Source: Devosia salina (GTDB lineage: Bacteria; Pseudomonadota; Alphaproteobacteria; Rhizobiales; Devosiaceae). Taken from it: 64,000 nucleotides of DNA. How positions within the stretch are numbered: position 1 is the first letter of the stretch; every line of letters starts with the position of its first letter. Below, in pieces: positions 35,557 through 44,368 of the stretch. Location: assembly GCF_019504385.1 (NCBI RefSeq), contig NZ_CP080590.1:1530001-1594000 (forward strand). Reading direction: 5' to 3'. The translations under genes and the position numbers were made by a program. A model generated the notes under the pieces. It was given only the letters and a program-made list of their open reading frames with translations. It made no database searches and was not told where the DNA came from.

Positions 35557-36438
35557 TCACTCCTCCGGAATGACGCGGCCGAAGTTCTCGAGGGTGATGA
35601 ACTCGGGCGCCGGGCCACTGCGGACGCCAGTGTCGAGCCCGTCGATCCGGGCCACGTCGTCCAGGGTCAGCTCGAAATCGAAAATGTCGAAATTCTCCGC
35701 GATACGGGCAGGCTTGACCGACTTTGGAATGACCGAGCGCCCTTCCTGCAGGTGCCAGCGCAGCATGACCTGCGCCGCTGACTTTCCATGGGCCGCCGCG
35801 ATGGCGAGGATGACGGGGTCTTCGAGCGTGCTCTTGTCGCCGCCACGGTAGAACGTGATCCCGCCGATGGGGGACCAGGCCTGTGACAGAATGCCATGCT
35901 CCCGGTTCATTTTCTGCAGCCGGGGCTGCTGGAAGTAGGGATGGACCTCGATCTGGTTGACCGCAGGCACGACCTTGGCCACGCCGAGGAGCTGTTCCAG
36001 GTGCTCGGGCATGAAATTGCTCACCCCGATTGCCCGGACTTTTCCATCGGCAAGCAGCGTTTCGAGAGCACGATACGCTTCCAGCGTACGATCGAAGGCA
36101 GAGGGCAGCGCCTGGTGCAGGATCAGTAGATCGATCTGCTCAACACCGAGCTTGCGCGCGCTCTTTTCAAAACTGTGAAGCGTCTCGTCATAGCCATAGT
36201 CACTAATCCAGACCTTGGTCTCGATGAACACGTCGTCCCGAGTAAGGCCTGACCGCTTGATCGCGTCGCCGACGCCACGTTCATTGGCATAGGCGGCGGC
36301 AGTATCAATGTGCCGGTAGCCGACGCGCAGGGCTTCCTCGACGGCCGTGGTGGTCTCGTCGGGCGGCGTCTGGAAGACACCGTAGCCCAGCGCGGGCATC
36401 TCGACGCCATTGTTCAAGGTCAGATTGGGTACTGTCAT
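35557..36438 (-). CDS. Aldo/keto reductase, 2,5-diketo-D-gluconate reductase-like
   Basis: 293 residues starting with LTLNNGVEMPALGYGVFQTP, with IDTAAAYANERGVG (catalytic Asp and Tyr), IETKVW (Lys) and LLILHQALP (His), then AIGVSNF and the C-terminal VIPKSVKPARIAENFDIFDF. It matches the DkgA/DkgB-type AKR5 group. The usual Trp after the catalytic His (HWP) is Gln here (HQA). First gene of the leftward AKR row, 103 bp before the next. Confidence 0.92.
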   Translation of the reverse strand: MTVPNLTLNNGVEMPALGYGVFQTPPDETTTAVEEALRVGYRHIDTAAAYANERGVGDAIKRSGLTRDDVFIETKVWISDYGYDETLHSFEKSARKLGVEQIDLLILHQALPSAFDRTLEAYRALETLLADGKVRAIGVSNFMPEHLEQLLGVAKVVPAVNQIEVHPYFQQPRLQKMNREHGILSQAWSPIGGITFYRGGDKSTLEDPVILAIAAAHGKSAAQVMLRWHLQEGRSVIPKSVKPARIAENFDIFDFELTLDDVARIDGLDTGVRSGPAPEFITLENFGRVIPEE

Positions 36439-36741
36439 TTGCGAATGCCCTGATTATTTTGATGACGATACTTGTCGACCCCCGTGCCACCGATGGGTTC
36501 GACACGCCTGAGGAATGTCGGGTTTAATTTAGTCCCCGCTGGTGCCCTCGATTAGGTGGCCATGGACGCATGGTCCAATAACCGCTGCTAATGAATTCGG
36601 GTGGGCAGTTGCGGCGTTTCGATAAATGCGGGCTGAGGCATGCCAACTCAGTGGCGCGGCTTATGAGGCCTATCGCGGACCGGTGGGTACCGCTCACCGG
36701 CAGGCACCGTATCCTCGCCCCAGCACGCACTGGAGAGGCAC
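36439..36741. other. Divergent intergenic region between the AKR row and the broken hydrolase gene
   Basis: About 300 bases with no gene in view. It must contain the leftward AKR promoter and the rightward hydrolase promoter. I see no regulator box I can name, though the LysR regulator nearby may bind here. Confidence 0.4.
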
Positions 36742-37806
36742 ATGTCGAGTAAGAGAACTATGAGTGCCGGGCTCAAGCGCGGGAGCCGTCTGACCGTGGC
36801 CGGATGGGTGACTACTCTTGGCCTGTCGGCGGCCCTTCCAGCAGCGGCAGAAACCGGCCCTTGAAACAGCATTGTCCAGGCCGATGCTGCTCTGCCGGCA
36901 GAGAGCGGGTTTTCCGTGGATATGCGTCTCGGCGATGTTATCGAACACCCTGACTTCCAGGGCTTCGGCGAACATCTGCTGCCCCGGCCCGGCCGGCTCT
37001 CCGATGGGGAGGTGACGCTCGATCGGATCGGCGACCTTCTGCCCTATCACAGTAACGTTCGCCCCCAGGAACTGGTCCAGGCGTTCGATCGGCTGGCGGG
37101 GGACGTGCGCGCAGGTGAGCAGGTCTTCTATTCGATCTACACTCCCGACGAGATCGCGGCCGATCCCGACAAGGCCGCTACCGGTATTTTCCTGCTGCGC
37201 GGGGAGCCGGATGCATCATTCGCCATTATCGCGCCGGGTGGGGGCTTTTCCTATGTGGGCACCGTCCATGAGGGACTGCCCTATGCCACCGCAATCAGTG
37301 CTGCGGGACTGAATGCATTCGTCGTGCGCTATAGAGTCGGGCTGGGGCAACAGGCCGCCACAGAGGATATGGCCCGTGCCATTTCGTTCACCTTCGAGCA
37401 CGCCAATGAACTGGGGGTGAGCCCATCCAACTATTCAGTCTGGGGCAGCTCCGCTGGCGCGCGCATGGCTGCGCTTATCGGCACCCACGGCCCTTTCGCA
37501 TTCGGTGGCGATGACCTGCCCAAGCCCTCCGCGGTGATCATGGCCTATACCAGCCACGCCGATATCGGCCAGTCAGAACCACCTACCTTTGTCATCATGG
37601 GCGGACGCGATGGCATTGCGCCGCCCTCGAATATGGAGCGGCGTGTGGCGCTGCTGCGCGGCATGGATACGCCGGTCGAGTTCCGGATCGTGGCGGGTGT
37701 CGGCCATGGTTTCGGCACCGGCCTCGGCACTACCGCCGAGGGCTGGATCAGCGATGCCGTGACCTTCTGGCAGGCCCACGCTTCACAAGCACAGAATGAA
37801 AATTAG
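36742..37806 (+). pseudogene. Exported alpha/beta hydrolase cut by an in-frame TGA
   Basis: The ATG at 36742 opens a signal peptide (LTVAGWVTTLGLSAALPAAA) that runs into TGA at 36862-36864; the same frame then continues without indel into an alpha/beta hydrolase of the dienelactone/esterase type to 37806. Features after the stop are ASFAIIAPGGGFSYVGT (oxyanion loop), nucleophile Ser in YSVWGSSAGARMA and VAGVGHGFG (His). A TGG codon (Trp) in place of TGA would give one 354-residue exported protein. Starting inside the second part would lose export. It overlaps the stop of the convergent DUF4405 gene by 4 bases. Confidence 0.8.
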
Positions 37807-38486
37807 GTTCGGGCCGGTGCACCGCGGAAAGCCTGGAGGCCCGTGGCGAGCGAGTGGCCGATGACGACGAAGAGCCCCACGATCGCGGCGTAACGGATGA
37901 AGAAACCGCCGGCGTCGATGGTGAAATCCCACATATCGAGTGCCGGAATGGCCAGCAGCTTTTCGGGCAGCAGCATGACCAGGGAGCTTTGCACCCCATA
38001 AATGGCAATCACCAGCGCCAGAACCCGGGCGATCATGGTGCCGGCGGCCGTTGAAACGACTGGGGCGGCTTTCTGAACCACGGCCAGGACGCGGGACCAG
38101 TGCAGCCCCAGATGCAGGCCCATGGCGACCAGCGCCCAATAGGCCACGATCACATGGGCTTCGCGGGCGGCATAGCCGATATTGATGGGCAGGGCCGCAA
38201 AGAGGCTTTGCGAGACCAGGATGCTGGTGACCACCAAGGATAACATGAGCAGCAGGATGAAGGCGTTCACCACCGTTGAATAGGTCCGTCGAACTGTCCA
38301 CTTGCCCTTGCCAAGGGCTGAGTACCAGCGCAGCACCGCGACATTGTGCAAGATCAGCAGGACCAGGAAGAGCGTGCCGACCACTTCATGAAACAGGTTG
38401 CCCTGCCACCAATAGACCAGTCCAAGCACGAACAGGATCGCAGCGGTGATCGCAACTGCGATCCGTGTCGAGGGCCGCGTGGTCAT
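37803..38486 (-). CDS. DUF4405/cytochrome b561-like membrane protein
   Basis: 227 residues, six or so hydrophobic helices (IAVAITAAILFVLGLVYW, VVGTLFLVLLILHNVAVL, AFILLLMLSLVVTSILV and others) with His residues in helices (FHEVVG, ILHNV, EAHVIVAYWALVAMGLHLGLHW) positioned like haem ligands of DUF4405 proteins. Its start overlaps the stop of the cytochrome P460 gene by 4 nt, so the two form an operon and perhaps a membrane electron path from P460 to quinone. Confidence 0.85.
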   Translation of the reverse strand: MTTRPSTRIAVAITAAILFVLGLVYWWQGNLFHEVVGTLFLVLLILHNVAVLRWYSALGKGKWTVRRTYSTVVNAFILLLMLSLVVTSILVSQSLFAALPINIGYAAREAHVIVAYWALVAMGLHLGLHWSRVLAVVQKAAPVVSTAAGTMIARVLALVIAIYGVQSSLVMLLPEKLLAIPALDMWDFTIDAGGFFIRYAAIVGLFVVIGHSLATGLQAFRGAPART

Positions 38487-38944
38487 CGGGGCTCAAGAGT
38501 GTCGTTGTAGAGGAACTGATATTCGGTCTCGCCACGCGACTGATGACAGCCCATGCAGCGCGCGGCATTTTCCGCCAGGTTAATCGACTGGTCCGGGTGG
38601 AAGGCCTGGAATTGCCAGTCCTCGGTTCGATTGTCGTAATCGGCACCCCAGCCGGCGCCTTTCTGCATGACAAAGTAACGGAATACTTCGCCGCCGCGGT
38701 AATCCACCAGCACGACATGCGTACCGTCCGGCATCGGTTCACCGGCACGCACCGCTGCCAGGGCCTCCGGGGTCGTGAGCATGTGCTCGGTCACCTCGCC
38801 ACGATTGACCGTGGTGTAGTGCTCAAGGGCATCAAGGTCGGGAAACGTCACCCTGTTGGGCTCCGCGAGTGCGGGCAATGTGTCGAGGGCCAAAAGACCG
38901 GTGAGCAGGCAGGCGCCCAGTGCCAGGTTGAGACGGAGTTTCAT
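38483..38944 (-). CDS. Cytochrome P460 family protein
   Basis: 153 residues with a signal peptide (LALGACLLTGLLALDTLPALA), the beta-rich P460 fold (DGTHVVLVDYRGGEVFRYFV, GADYDNRTEDWQFQAF) and a haem-attachment motif CMGCH near the C-terminus. P460 cytochromes oxidise hydroxylamine or bind nitric oxide, and the crosslinking Lys cannot be judged here. ATG 38944 has GAGG about 6 nt upstream. Confidence 0.88.
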   Translation of the reverse strand: MKLRLNLALGACLLTGLLALDTLPALAEPNRVTFPDLDALEHYTTVNRGEVTEHMLTTPEALAAVRAGEPMPDGTHVVLVDYRGGEVFRYFVMQKGAGWGADYDNRTEDWQFQAFHPDQSINLAENAARCMGCHQSRGETEYQFLYNDTLEPR

Positions 38945-39102
38945 GGGACCTCTTCGACATGCCATTTATCGGGTGTCTGGTCTCAACCTGCCCGTTTACG
39001 GGGTGGGTCGCTCCTGGACAGTCCGACAATAGGCCGTCGCGGCGATCGGCATTACCCGCCATGTCGCGCATGAGCCGATAAGGAAAGCCACTGAATAGCA
39101 GT

Positions 39103-40023
39103 TTATGCGCCCGGCGACACTGCCGCGGTCGGGCCACGGTATCGCAACGCATCGACGAAGGCAGAGAAGGCGAGCGAATGGTGCCGGCGGTTTGGGTAGT
39201 AGAGATGGTAACCCGTGAAGGTCGGGCTCCAGTCTTCGAGCACCCGGATCAACCGACCATTGTCGATGTATTTCTGCACCTGGTCCACGGGCATATAGGC
39301 GAGGCCGATGCCATCCAGAACCGACGACAGGCGCATGGCGATGTTGTTGTAGACGGCCTGTCCTTCGACCCTCACCTTAATCTCCTGCCCGTCCTTCTCG
39401 AACTCCCAGGAGAACAGGTTGCCGAGGGTGGGCAGGCGGATGTTGATGCAATTGTGGGACGTAAGGTCTTCCGGACGCGACGGGGCGGGATAGCGCGCGA
39501 GATAACCGGGCGTGCCGACCACCGCCATGGTGATGTCGGGTCCGACGCGCACCGCGATCATATCGCGGGCAATCTGGGCTCCCAGCCTCACGCCGGCATC
39601 GTAGCGCTCCGCGACAATATCGGTGAGGCCATAGTCCACGATGATCTCGACATGCACATCGGGGTTGGCCAGCAGGAATTTCGGCATCGCCGGTTGCAGC
39701 ACCGAAATGGCCGGATGCTCGCCCGCGGTGATCCGAATATTGCCGGAGGGCCGGTCCTTCATTTCGGCCAGCGCGGTCAGCTCGCCCTGAATTTCCTCGA
39801 AGTGCGGTTCTAGAGTCTGGAGCAGGCGCTCGCCCGCTTCAGTCGGCGATACGCTTCGGGTGGTTCGTGTCAGAAGCCGAATATCAAGCCGGGCCTCGAG
39901 CCCGCGAATGGTTTGACTGAGCGAGGACTGGGATACGCCGAGTTTGGCAGCTGCCCGCGTAAAGCTTTGCTCGCGCGCCACAGCGACAAAGGCCGCCAGG
40001 TCATTGAAGTTCGGCAGAGCCAT
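39103..40023 (-). CDS. LysR-family transcriptional regulator
   Basis: 306 residues with an N-terminal winged HTH (FVAVAREQSFTRAAAKLGVS, SQTIRGLEARLDIRLLTRTTRS) and a substrate-binding domain. The sequence resembles regulators of the CrgA/AaeR-like group that control oxidoreductase genes. It is transcribed leftward towards the P460 and AKR genes and probably acts on neighbours. Ligand unknown. Confidence 0.92.
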   Translation of the reverse strand: MALPNFNDLAAFVAVAREQSFTRAAAKLGVSQSSLSQTIRGLEARLDIRLLTRTTRSVSPTEAGERLLQTLEPHFEEIQGELTALAEMKDRPSGNIRITAGEHPAISVLQPAMPKFLLANPDVHVEIIVDYGLTDIVAERYDAGVRLGAQIARDMIAVRVGPDITMAVVGTPGYLARYPAPSRPEDLTSHNCINIRLPTLGNLFSWEFEKDGQEIKVRVEGQAVYNNIAMRLSSVLDGIGLAYMPVDQVQKYIDNGRLIRVLEDWSPTFTGYHLYYPNRRHHSLAFSAFVDALRYRGPTAAVSPGA

Positions 40024-40489
40024 TGATTAGTCCCGCTAATTTCTGCCCCTTAGCTCTTATCGGCGGGCCGATAAATGCGAAAGTCGCATTCGCGTGATGA
40101 CCACGCCGCGGCTTGCGTGAGTGCGGGTCTCGATGGAAGGCGGTTGCCGCTGGTGGCCGTGGTCGTGACCGCGCTTGAGACCTGTTCCGCAAGGCTCCGT
40201 CTGCGATCTCCCAAGCTAACCAATTGTCCGGTTTTTGCGATGGACGGACCAGAGCCGACATTCCGCAACCGGCCCCGTTTTGGTCATTGGCCAACCGCGT
40301 GGAAGGGCAGGGCAGGGGCCGTAAGCTGAGGGTCAGCTTTCGGCTTTCAGGCCGAAGAAGCGGCCCTGAAAAGGAACGGTGCGTGATGGCCGGTCGGAAG
40401 GCTATAGTAGCTCACTGCCTTTATCTTACAGTTATTGCTGCGAGAACTTGGAAGATTCAGGTATCGATTCACCCGCTGTGGGGGATGAT
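40024..40489. other. Junction between core-like genes and the accessory region
   Basis: 466 bases without a gene I can support. Contains a palindromic CGGCTTTCAGGCCG at about 40340, and the ribosome site (GTGGGGGAT) of the following nuclease gene. This is a plausible left limit of the accessory block; no tRNA-derived repeat is visible here. Confidence 0.4.
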
Positions 40490-42304
40490 ATGAGAATTGC
40501 TAGCCTAAGGATCGAGAATTTCCGTGGCATCCGAGAAGGCCTTGTACATTTTGCTGACCATGCAGTCCTGATCGGCGCCAATAACGCTGGGAAAACAACT
40601 GTGCTGGAGGCGATGGCGCTTCTGTTCGGGCGCGATCGAATGGTACGTTCCCTTACCGAGCACGACTTCTTCGGCAGCGACCCACAACCGGAGAACCGCA
40701 TTCGCTTGGTCGCCACGGTGATCGGCTTCGAGGGTGATGATCCCGCCCAACACCTCGACTGGTTCCGAGATGGGAGAGGGATACCGAAGTGGTGGAATCC
40801 TGACACTTCGGAAGTGCATCCGCAGCGTACCAACCCCAATTGGCAGCTCGCGTGCCAAGTCGCCTTCGTCGCTCGCTTCGACCGCCCGTCCCTTGAAGTG
40901 GAGACCGCTCGATACTTCCATGATGATGATACCGTGGGCGACGTATTCACCGACGAAGCGATCACACCATTCCCTGCCCAATTGATCCGGGACATCGGCC
41001 TGTTCTTGGTGCCGGCCTCAAGGACTTGGGACCGCACGCTATCGTTCGGATCGGAGCTGTTTCGTCGTGTGGTGGCCACTGGCGGTGGGCAGCCGTCGGC
41101 ATCGGTTCTACAAGAGCGGGACCGTCTTCGAAACCCTGACGCCAAGCTCGAGGAGGACGCCAATCTCTCTCCGATCGTCGCCCGCTTGAACGACGAGTTG
41201 AAGGGGTTCCTCCACACGTCCCCTGCGCTCCGCCTGCGAGTCACTCCGACCGACAGCGATGGCTTACTAGAGGCTGTGGTGCCGCATTATGCCCAAGGGA
41301 ACGACACGGTCGCTCTCCCTGCTCGCCGCCATGGCAGCGGTTTGCTTTCCTTACAGCACCTGATGCTGCTCCTGCAATTCGGCCGCATGCGAAGCGAGGC
41401 GCACAAAGGTTTCTGGATGGCGCTGGAGGAGCCGGAACTTCACGTACCACCGGCTCTCCAGCGTCGACTGGTAAATCGTATCCAGGCATTGTCCTCCCAG
41501 ACGTTCGTCACCACACACTCTCCCATCGTCGCGGCCCTGGCCGACCCGAAGGGCGTCTCCGTCCTGCGCAACGATAGCGGCGTTCTTTCCTCAGTGCCGT
41601 TGCTGAGATCGACGCTGCCGGCGGCAACGCCGAACAGCGTCCGCAAGCTCTTCCAAGTCAATCGTGTTGAGACGATCGCAGCGCTCATGCACCAATACGT
41701 GTTGATCCCAGAGGGACGCACCGATTTCGAATGGCTGGGACTGCTGGTCCGGGCTGTCGATCTGCATCAAGGCTGGGCGCTGGCCGAAGACCGCACCTTC
41801 GACTCCTTCGTGGGCGTGGTTCCCACCCATGACGGCGCCGTGGTTGCCAGCGCACAGGCATTGTCGCCGTTGCATCCGCGCCTCGCTGCGCTGGTGGACG
41901 GCGACCCGGCCGGTGTTGGCTATTCCAACGCGTTGGTCGAAATTGGAATATCCGACGCCTTCACCATCATCAGATGGCCGGACGGATGGACCATGGAGGA
42001 CGTCATCGGCTGGATTGTCGATGCCGACGCGAACGCCTGCCTCGGAGCCATCTTGATTCTTCCAGCGGCGACGTCGGTCGCGCAATTGGTCTCTCGCCTG
42101 AAGTCGGAGGATCGAAGCGCCGGCGGCATCAAGAAGGACACGTCCTCATATGAGGCAATCATCGACGCCATCGGGGCGAGCGCTCTATGTCGAACCAGGG
42201 CCGCGACCTTGCTCAATGGCCTCACCGCCGCCTTGCGGGGTGAGGCAAATCCTCTTTTCGTTGCCGACCCTGCCCAGCCCTCCATCAAAGTGTTCCAGCC
42301 TTGA
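40490..42304 (+). CDS. gajA: Gabija GajA-like OLD-family ATPase/TOPRIM endonuclease
   Basis: 604 residues. The N-terminal half is an ABC/SMC-like ATPase: RIASLRIENFRGIREG, Walker A IGANNAGKTTVLEAM, signature RRHGSGLLSLQHLMLLL, Walker B ALEEPELHVPP and TTHSPIV. The C-terminal part is a TOPRIM nuclease with Glu in LIPEGRTDFEWLG and Asp residues in AALVDGDPAG. This is class 2 OLD architecture. Together with the overlapping UvrD-like gene it matches Gabija, where GajA nicks phage DNA and is relieved from ATP inhibition during infection. ATG 40490 has a GGGGG stretch just upstream; the extension to 40379 has no family sequence. Confidence 0.85.
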   Translation: MRIASLRIENFRGIREGLVHFADHAVLIGANNAGKTTVLEAMALLFGRDRMVRSLTEHDFFGSDPQPENRIRLVATVIGFEGDDPAQHLDWFRDGRGIPKWWNPDTSEVHPQRTNPNWQLACQVAFVARFDRPSLEVETARYFHDDDTVGDVFTDEAITPFPAQLIRDIGLFLVPASRTWDRTLSFGSELFRRVVATGGGQPSASVLQERDRLRNPDAKLEEDANLSPIVARLNDELKGFLHTSPALRLRVTPTDSDGLLEAVVPHYAQGNDTVALPARRHGSGLLSLQHLMLLLQFGRMRSEAHKGFWMALEEPELHVPPALQRRLVNRIQALSSQTFVTTHSPIVAALADPKGVSVLRNDSGVLSSVPLLRSTLPAATPNSVRKLFQVNRVETIAALMHQYVLIPEGRTDFEWLGLLVRAVDLHQGWALAEDRTFDSFVGVVPTHDGAVVASAQALSPLHPRLAALVDGDPAGVGYSNALVEIGISDAFTIIRWPDGWTMEDVIGWIVDADANACLGAILILPAATSVAQLVSRLKSEDRSAGGIKKDTSSYEAIIDAIGASALCRTRAATLLNGLTAALRGEANPLFVADPAQPSIKVFQP

Positions 42305-43569
42305 CTCTCACGGCGCTCGAAGGCGCAGCCGGCTGCGGCAAGACCTTCAGGTTGATGGAGTTGCTGGCGGAGAGAATTGTCGCCACGCCTTTGAAGGAGG
42401 GCCAGCGCGTGCTCGCCCTGACCTTCATGCATGGCGCCAGGCGACGACTTGTCGACCGCCTCGCCAAAGTTGCCGGCCTGAGGGGAAGAGTAGACTGCAG
42501 TACGATCGACGGGTTTGCATGGCGGTTGGTACGGCGCTGGCGTGGGCTCGCTTTGACGCTGGGCATCCCCAACCTGACCGAAGAGCAATTCGATCAGGTG
42601 TGCAATGCCGCTGGTCTCTTACTAGAGCAGCCAGCAGTCAGTTCTTGGGTCGCCAAGAGCTTCCCAGTCATACTGGTTGACGAGGGCCAAGACCTCCATT
42701 CACAGAGACTCAGAATGCTCACTGCCCTTGCGGAGACGACCGATCTCCTGGTGGCGGCCGACGAATTCCAATGCCTCGATGCTGCCCTCAATCCGAACCC
42801 ATTTGTCGGCTGGATACAGGCTGCAACGCAACCGCAGGTTCTCACTCAGGTCTATCGCACGAACGTGGCCGGGTTGCTGAACGCTGCGACAGCCATTCGA
42901 GGTGGGCAGGCGCCTGTGGACGCAGGCCAGCATTTCAGGGTCATGGTTGGTCAGAGCGTACCACTAGCCGCCACCATGATGTCCAATGCGATCGGTTGGC
43001 ATCCTGGAACGAATGATATCGCCATCATCACGCCTTCGAGGACAGGAGGATTCGCCCAGCAGGTCGTGGATCGCGTCGGCACCACCACGTCCAATCAAGG
43101 GAACGGGCCGTACCCGATTGCCTGGGAAGGGTCCGATAGTGATGAGACGCACGCCATCACTGCCACGCTAGATATGGACACGGAGGCCTCAGGAGCCACA
43201 GCTCTTGCGGCTTTGCATCTCTTGCCCCGGATCGGGCCAGTTCAACAGACGATGATATGGGTAAATAGGCAGGTTCACGCTGCCGGTCGGACAGATTTTA
43301 CACGCGTCGAGATCGAAACGATGATCGGACGTTTCGTGACAATGCAGCGCCAGTATGGCGGCAACCAATCAAGTCGCTTCACCGCAATGACCGTTCATCA
43401 GGCCAAGAACAGGGAATTCGACGGCGTGGTCGTGGTATGGCCTCACACCGTCGCGGGGAGCGCCGAACAAAAGAGACGTCTGCTTTACAACGCAGTCACC
43501 AGAGCCCGGAAATGGTGCAACGTGATCGTGCAGGGCCAGAATATTCGAAACGCGCCTCCGTTCCTCTAG
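42301..43569 (+). CDS. gajB: Gabija GajB-like UvrD/Rep superfamily helicase
   Basis: 422 residues from a TTG start that overlaps the gajA stop by 4 nt. SF1 helicase motifs are present in order: Walker A ALEGAAGCGKTF (near residue 10), VLALTFMHGARRRLVDRL (Ia), ILVDEGQDLHSQRLRML (Walker B), VAADEFQCLD (III), QVLTQVYRTN (IV), TAMTVHQAKNREFDGVVV (V) and LLYNAVTRARKW (VI). It is shorter than Bacillus GajB (about 490) and lacks large 1B/2B subdomains. It probably senses nucleotides or DNA ends produced during infection and works with GajA. Confidence 0.82.
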   Translation: MTLTALEGAAGCGKTFRLMELLAERIVATPLKEGQRVLALTFMHGARRRLVDRLAKVAGLRGRVDCSTIDGFAWRLVRRWRGLALTLGIPNLTEEQFDQVCNAAGLLLEQPAVSSWVAKSFPVILVDEGQDLHSQRLRMLTALAETTDLLVAADEFQCLDAALNPNPFVGWIQAATQPQVLTQVYRTNVAGLLNAATAIRGGQAPVDAGQHFRVMVGQSVPLAATMMSNAIGWHPGTNDIAIITPSRTGGFAQQVVDRVGTTTSNQGNGPYPIAWEGSDSDETHAITATLDMDTEASGATALAALHLLPRIGPVQQTMIWVNRQVHAAGRTDFTRVEIETMIGRFVTMQRQYGGNQSSRFTAMTVHQAKNREFDGVVVVWPHTVAGSAEQKRRLLYNAVTRARKWCNVIVQGQNIRNAPPFL

Positions 43570-43609
43570 TGAGGTGCTGCGGGATGTCGTGACGAATACG
43601 TACTATATG

Positions 43610-43696
43610 TGAAGCTTGGAGACGCAAGCTTCAATTTCCTTGTATCGAGCATCGGCTGCTAGACCTTCACTACGCGATAAGTGAAGGTTATCGCGT
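43610..43696. repeat. Stacked inverted repeats downstream of gajB
   Basis: A perfect 9 bp hairpin TGAAGCTTG/CAAGCTTCA with loop GAGACG (43610-43633) is placed like a terminator for gajAB. Next, CTTCACT/AGTGAAG (43665-43686) and ACGCGATAA/TTATCGCGT (43672-43696) overlap, so only one of these two hairpins can form at a time. Confidence 0.6.
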
Positions 43697-44210
43697 CGTG
43701 TCGCCGTCCTATCGTGTGGCGAATGTGAACCACATCGTTCGCAGCATGTCTGGAACCTTGGCTCCCGGCATCGGTTGGGCAAAGTCCAGGTCGATCTCAC
43801 CATACGGGCGGCAGCCGGACCGGGAGGTCCAGGCTTAGGTGCGGGCGGTGTGGGATTGGCGACGAGGTCTTCATTGAGATCGAGACTCACGGCGTCGGCG
43901 ATCAGCAGTGCCCTTGAGAGCGAGATGCCGTCAATCTCGCCGCGCACAATACGGGTGCGAACGACCGTCAGCAAGGGGCGGTCGGAGACGATGATGTCTC
44001 GGAATAGGCCACTTTGTGAACAGCCGACATCAGTTGATCGCGGAATTTCCGCTCTCGATGACTGCGATGCTTGTCCGGCTGTATTGGGTACATCTTTAGA
44101 ACTCAGGCGCGATTCGACAAGTGTGCAATGAAATCGTGCTACGAATCGATGAAAATATCAAGCAGTGGCTAACAAATCCGTAAAAGGTGATGGATCGATA
44201 AAGCAGTCAT

Positions 44211-44258
44211 GTTTTACTGAACGCTGTTCAATAAAACCTATGCGACAAAAAATTGTCG
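44211..44258. promoter_or_regulatory. Two palindromes upstream of the primase-polymerase gene
   Basis: GTTTTACTGAAC-GCT-GTTCAATAAAAC (44211-44237; 11 of 12 pairs match) and CGACAA-AAAA-TTGTCG (44243-44258, perfect) lie 111-158 bp before the ATG. These are typical sizes for phage-repressor or LexA-like operators. No cognate repressor is identified. Confidence 0.5.
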
Positions 44259-44368
44259 AATAGAAACTTACAGAGACTATACGATTTCTTATTGCGGATT
44301 TCGAGATACCAGGTGATCCTATGCGTGGCGCTGGAAACGCCGACTGACATCGACACCACGGACGAACA

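Larger units (their letters stand above)
43570..44368. other. 800-base gap between the defence pair and the replication gene
   Basis: No supported gene; open frames here look random. It holds hairpins just after gajB and two palindromes before the primase-polymerase gene (listed separately). Its right half is clearly more AT-rich than the neighbouring genes, as expected for a control region. Confidence 0.55.

Noticed and set aside
40024..40489. Left attachment site formed by a copy of the tRNA-Arg 3' end
   Set aside because: I searched by eye for the T-arm sequence between 36 and 44.4 kb and did not find it.
43603..43974. A 123-residue reverse-strand reading frame after gajB
   Set aside because: Pro-rich, low-information sequence across the hairpin region with no ribosome site; looks random.
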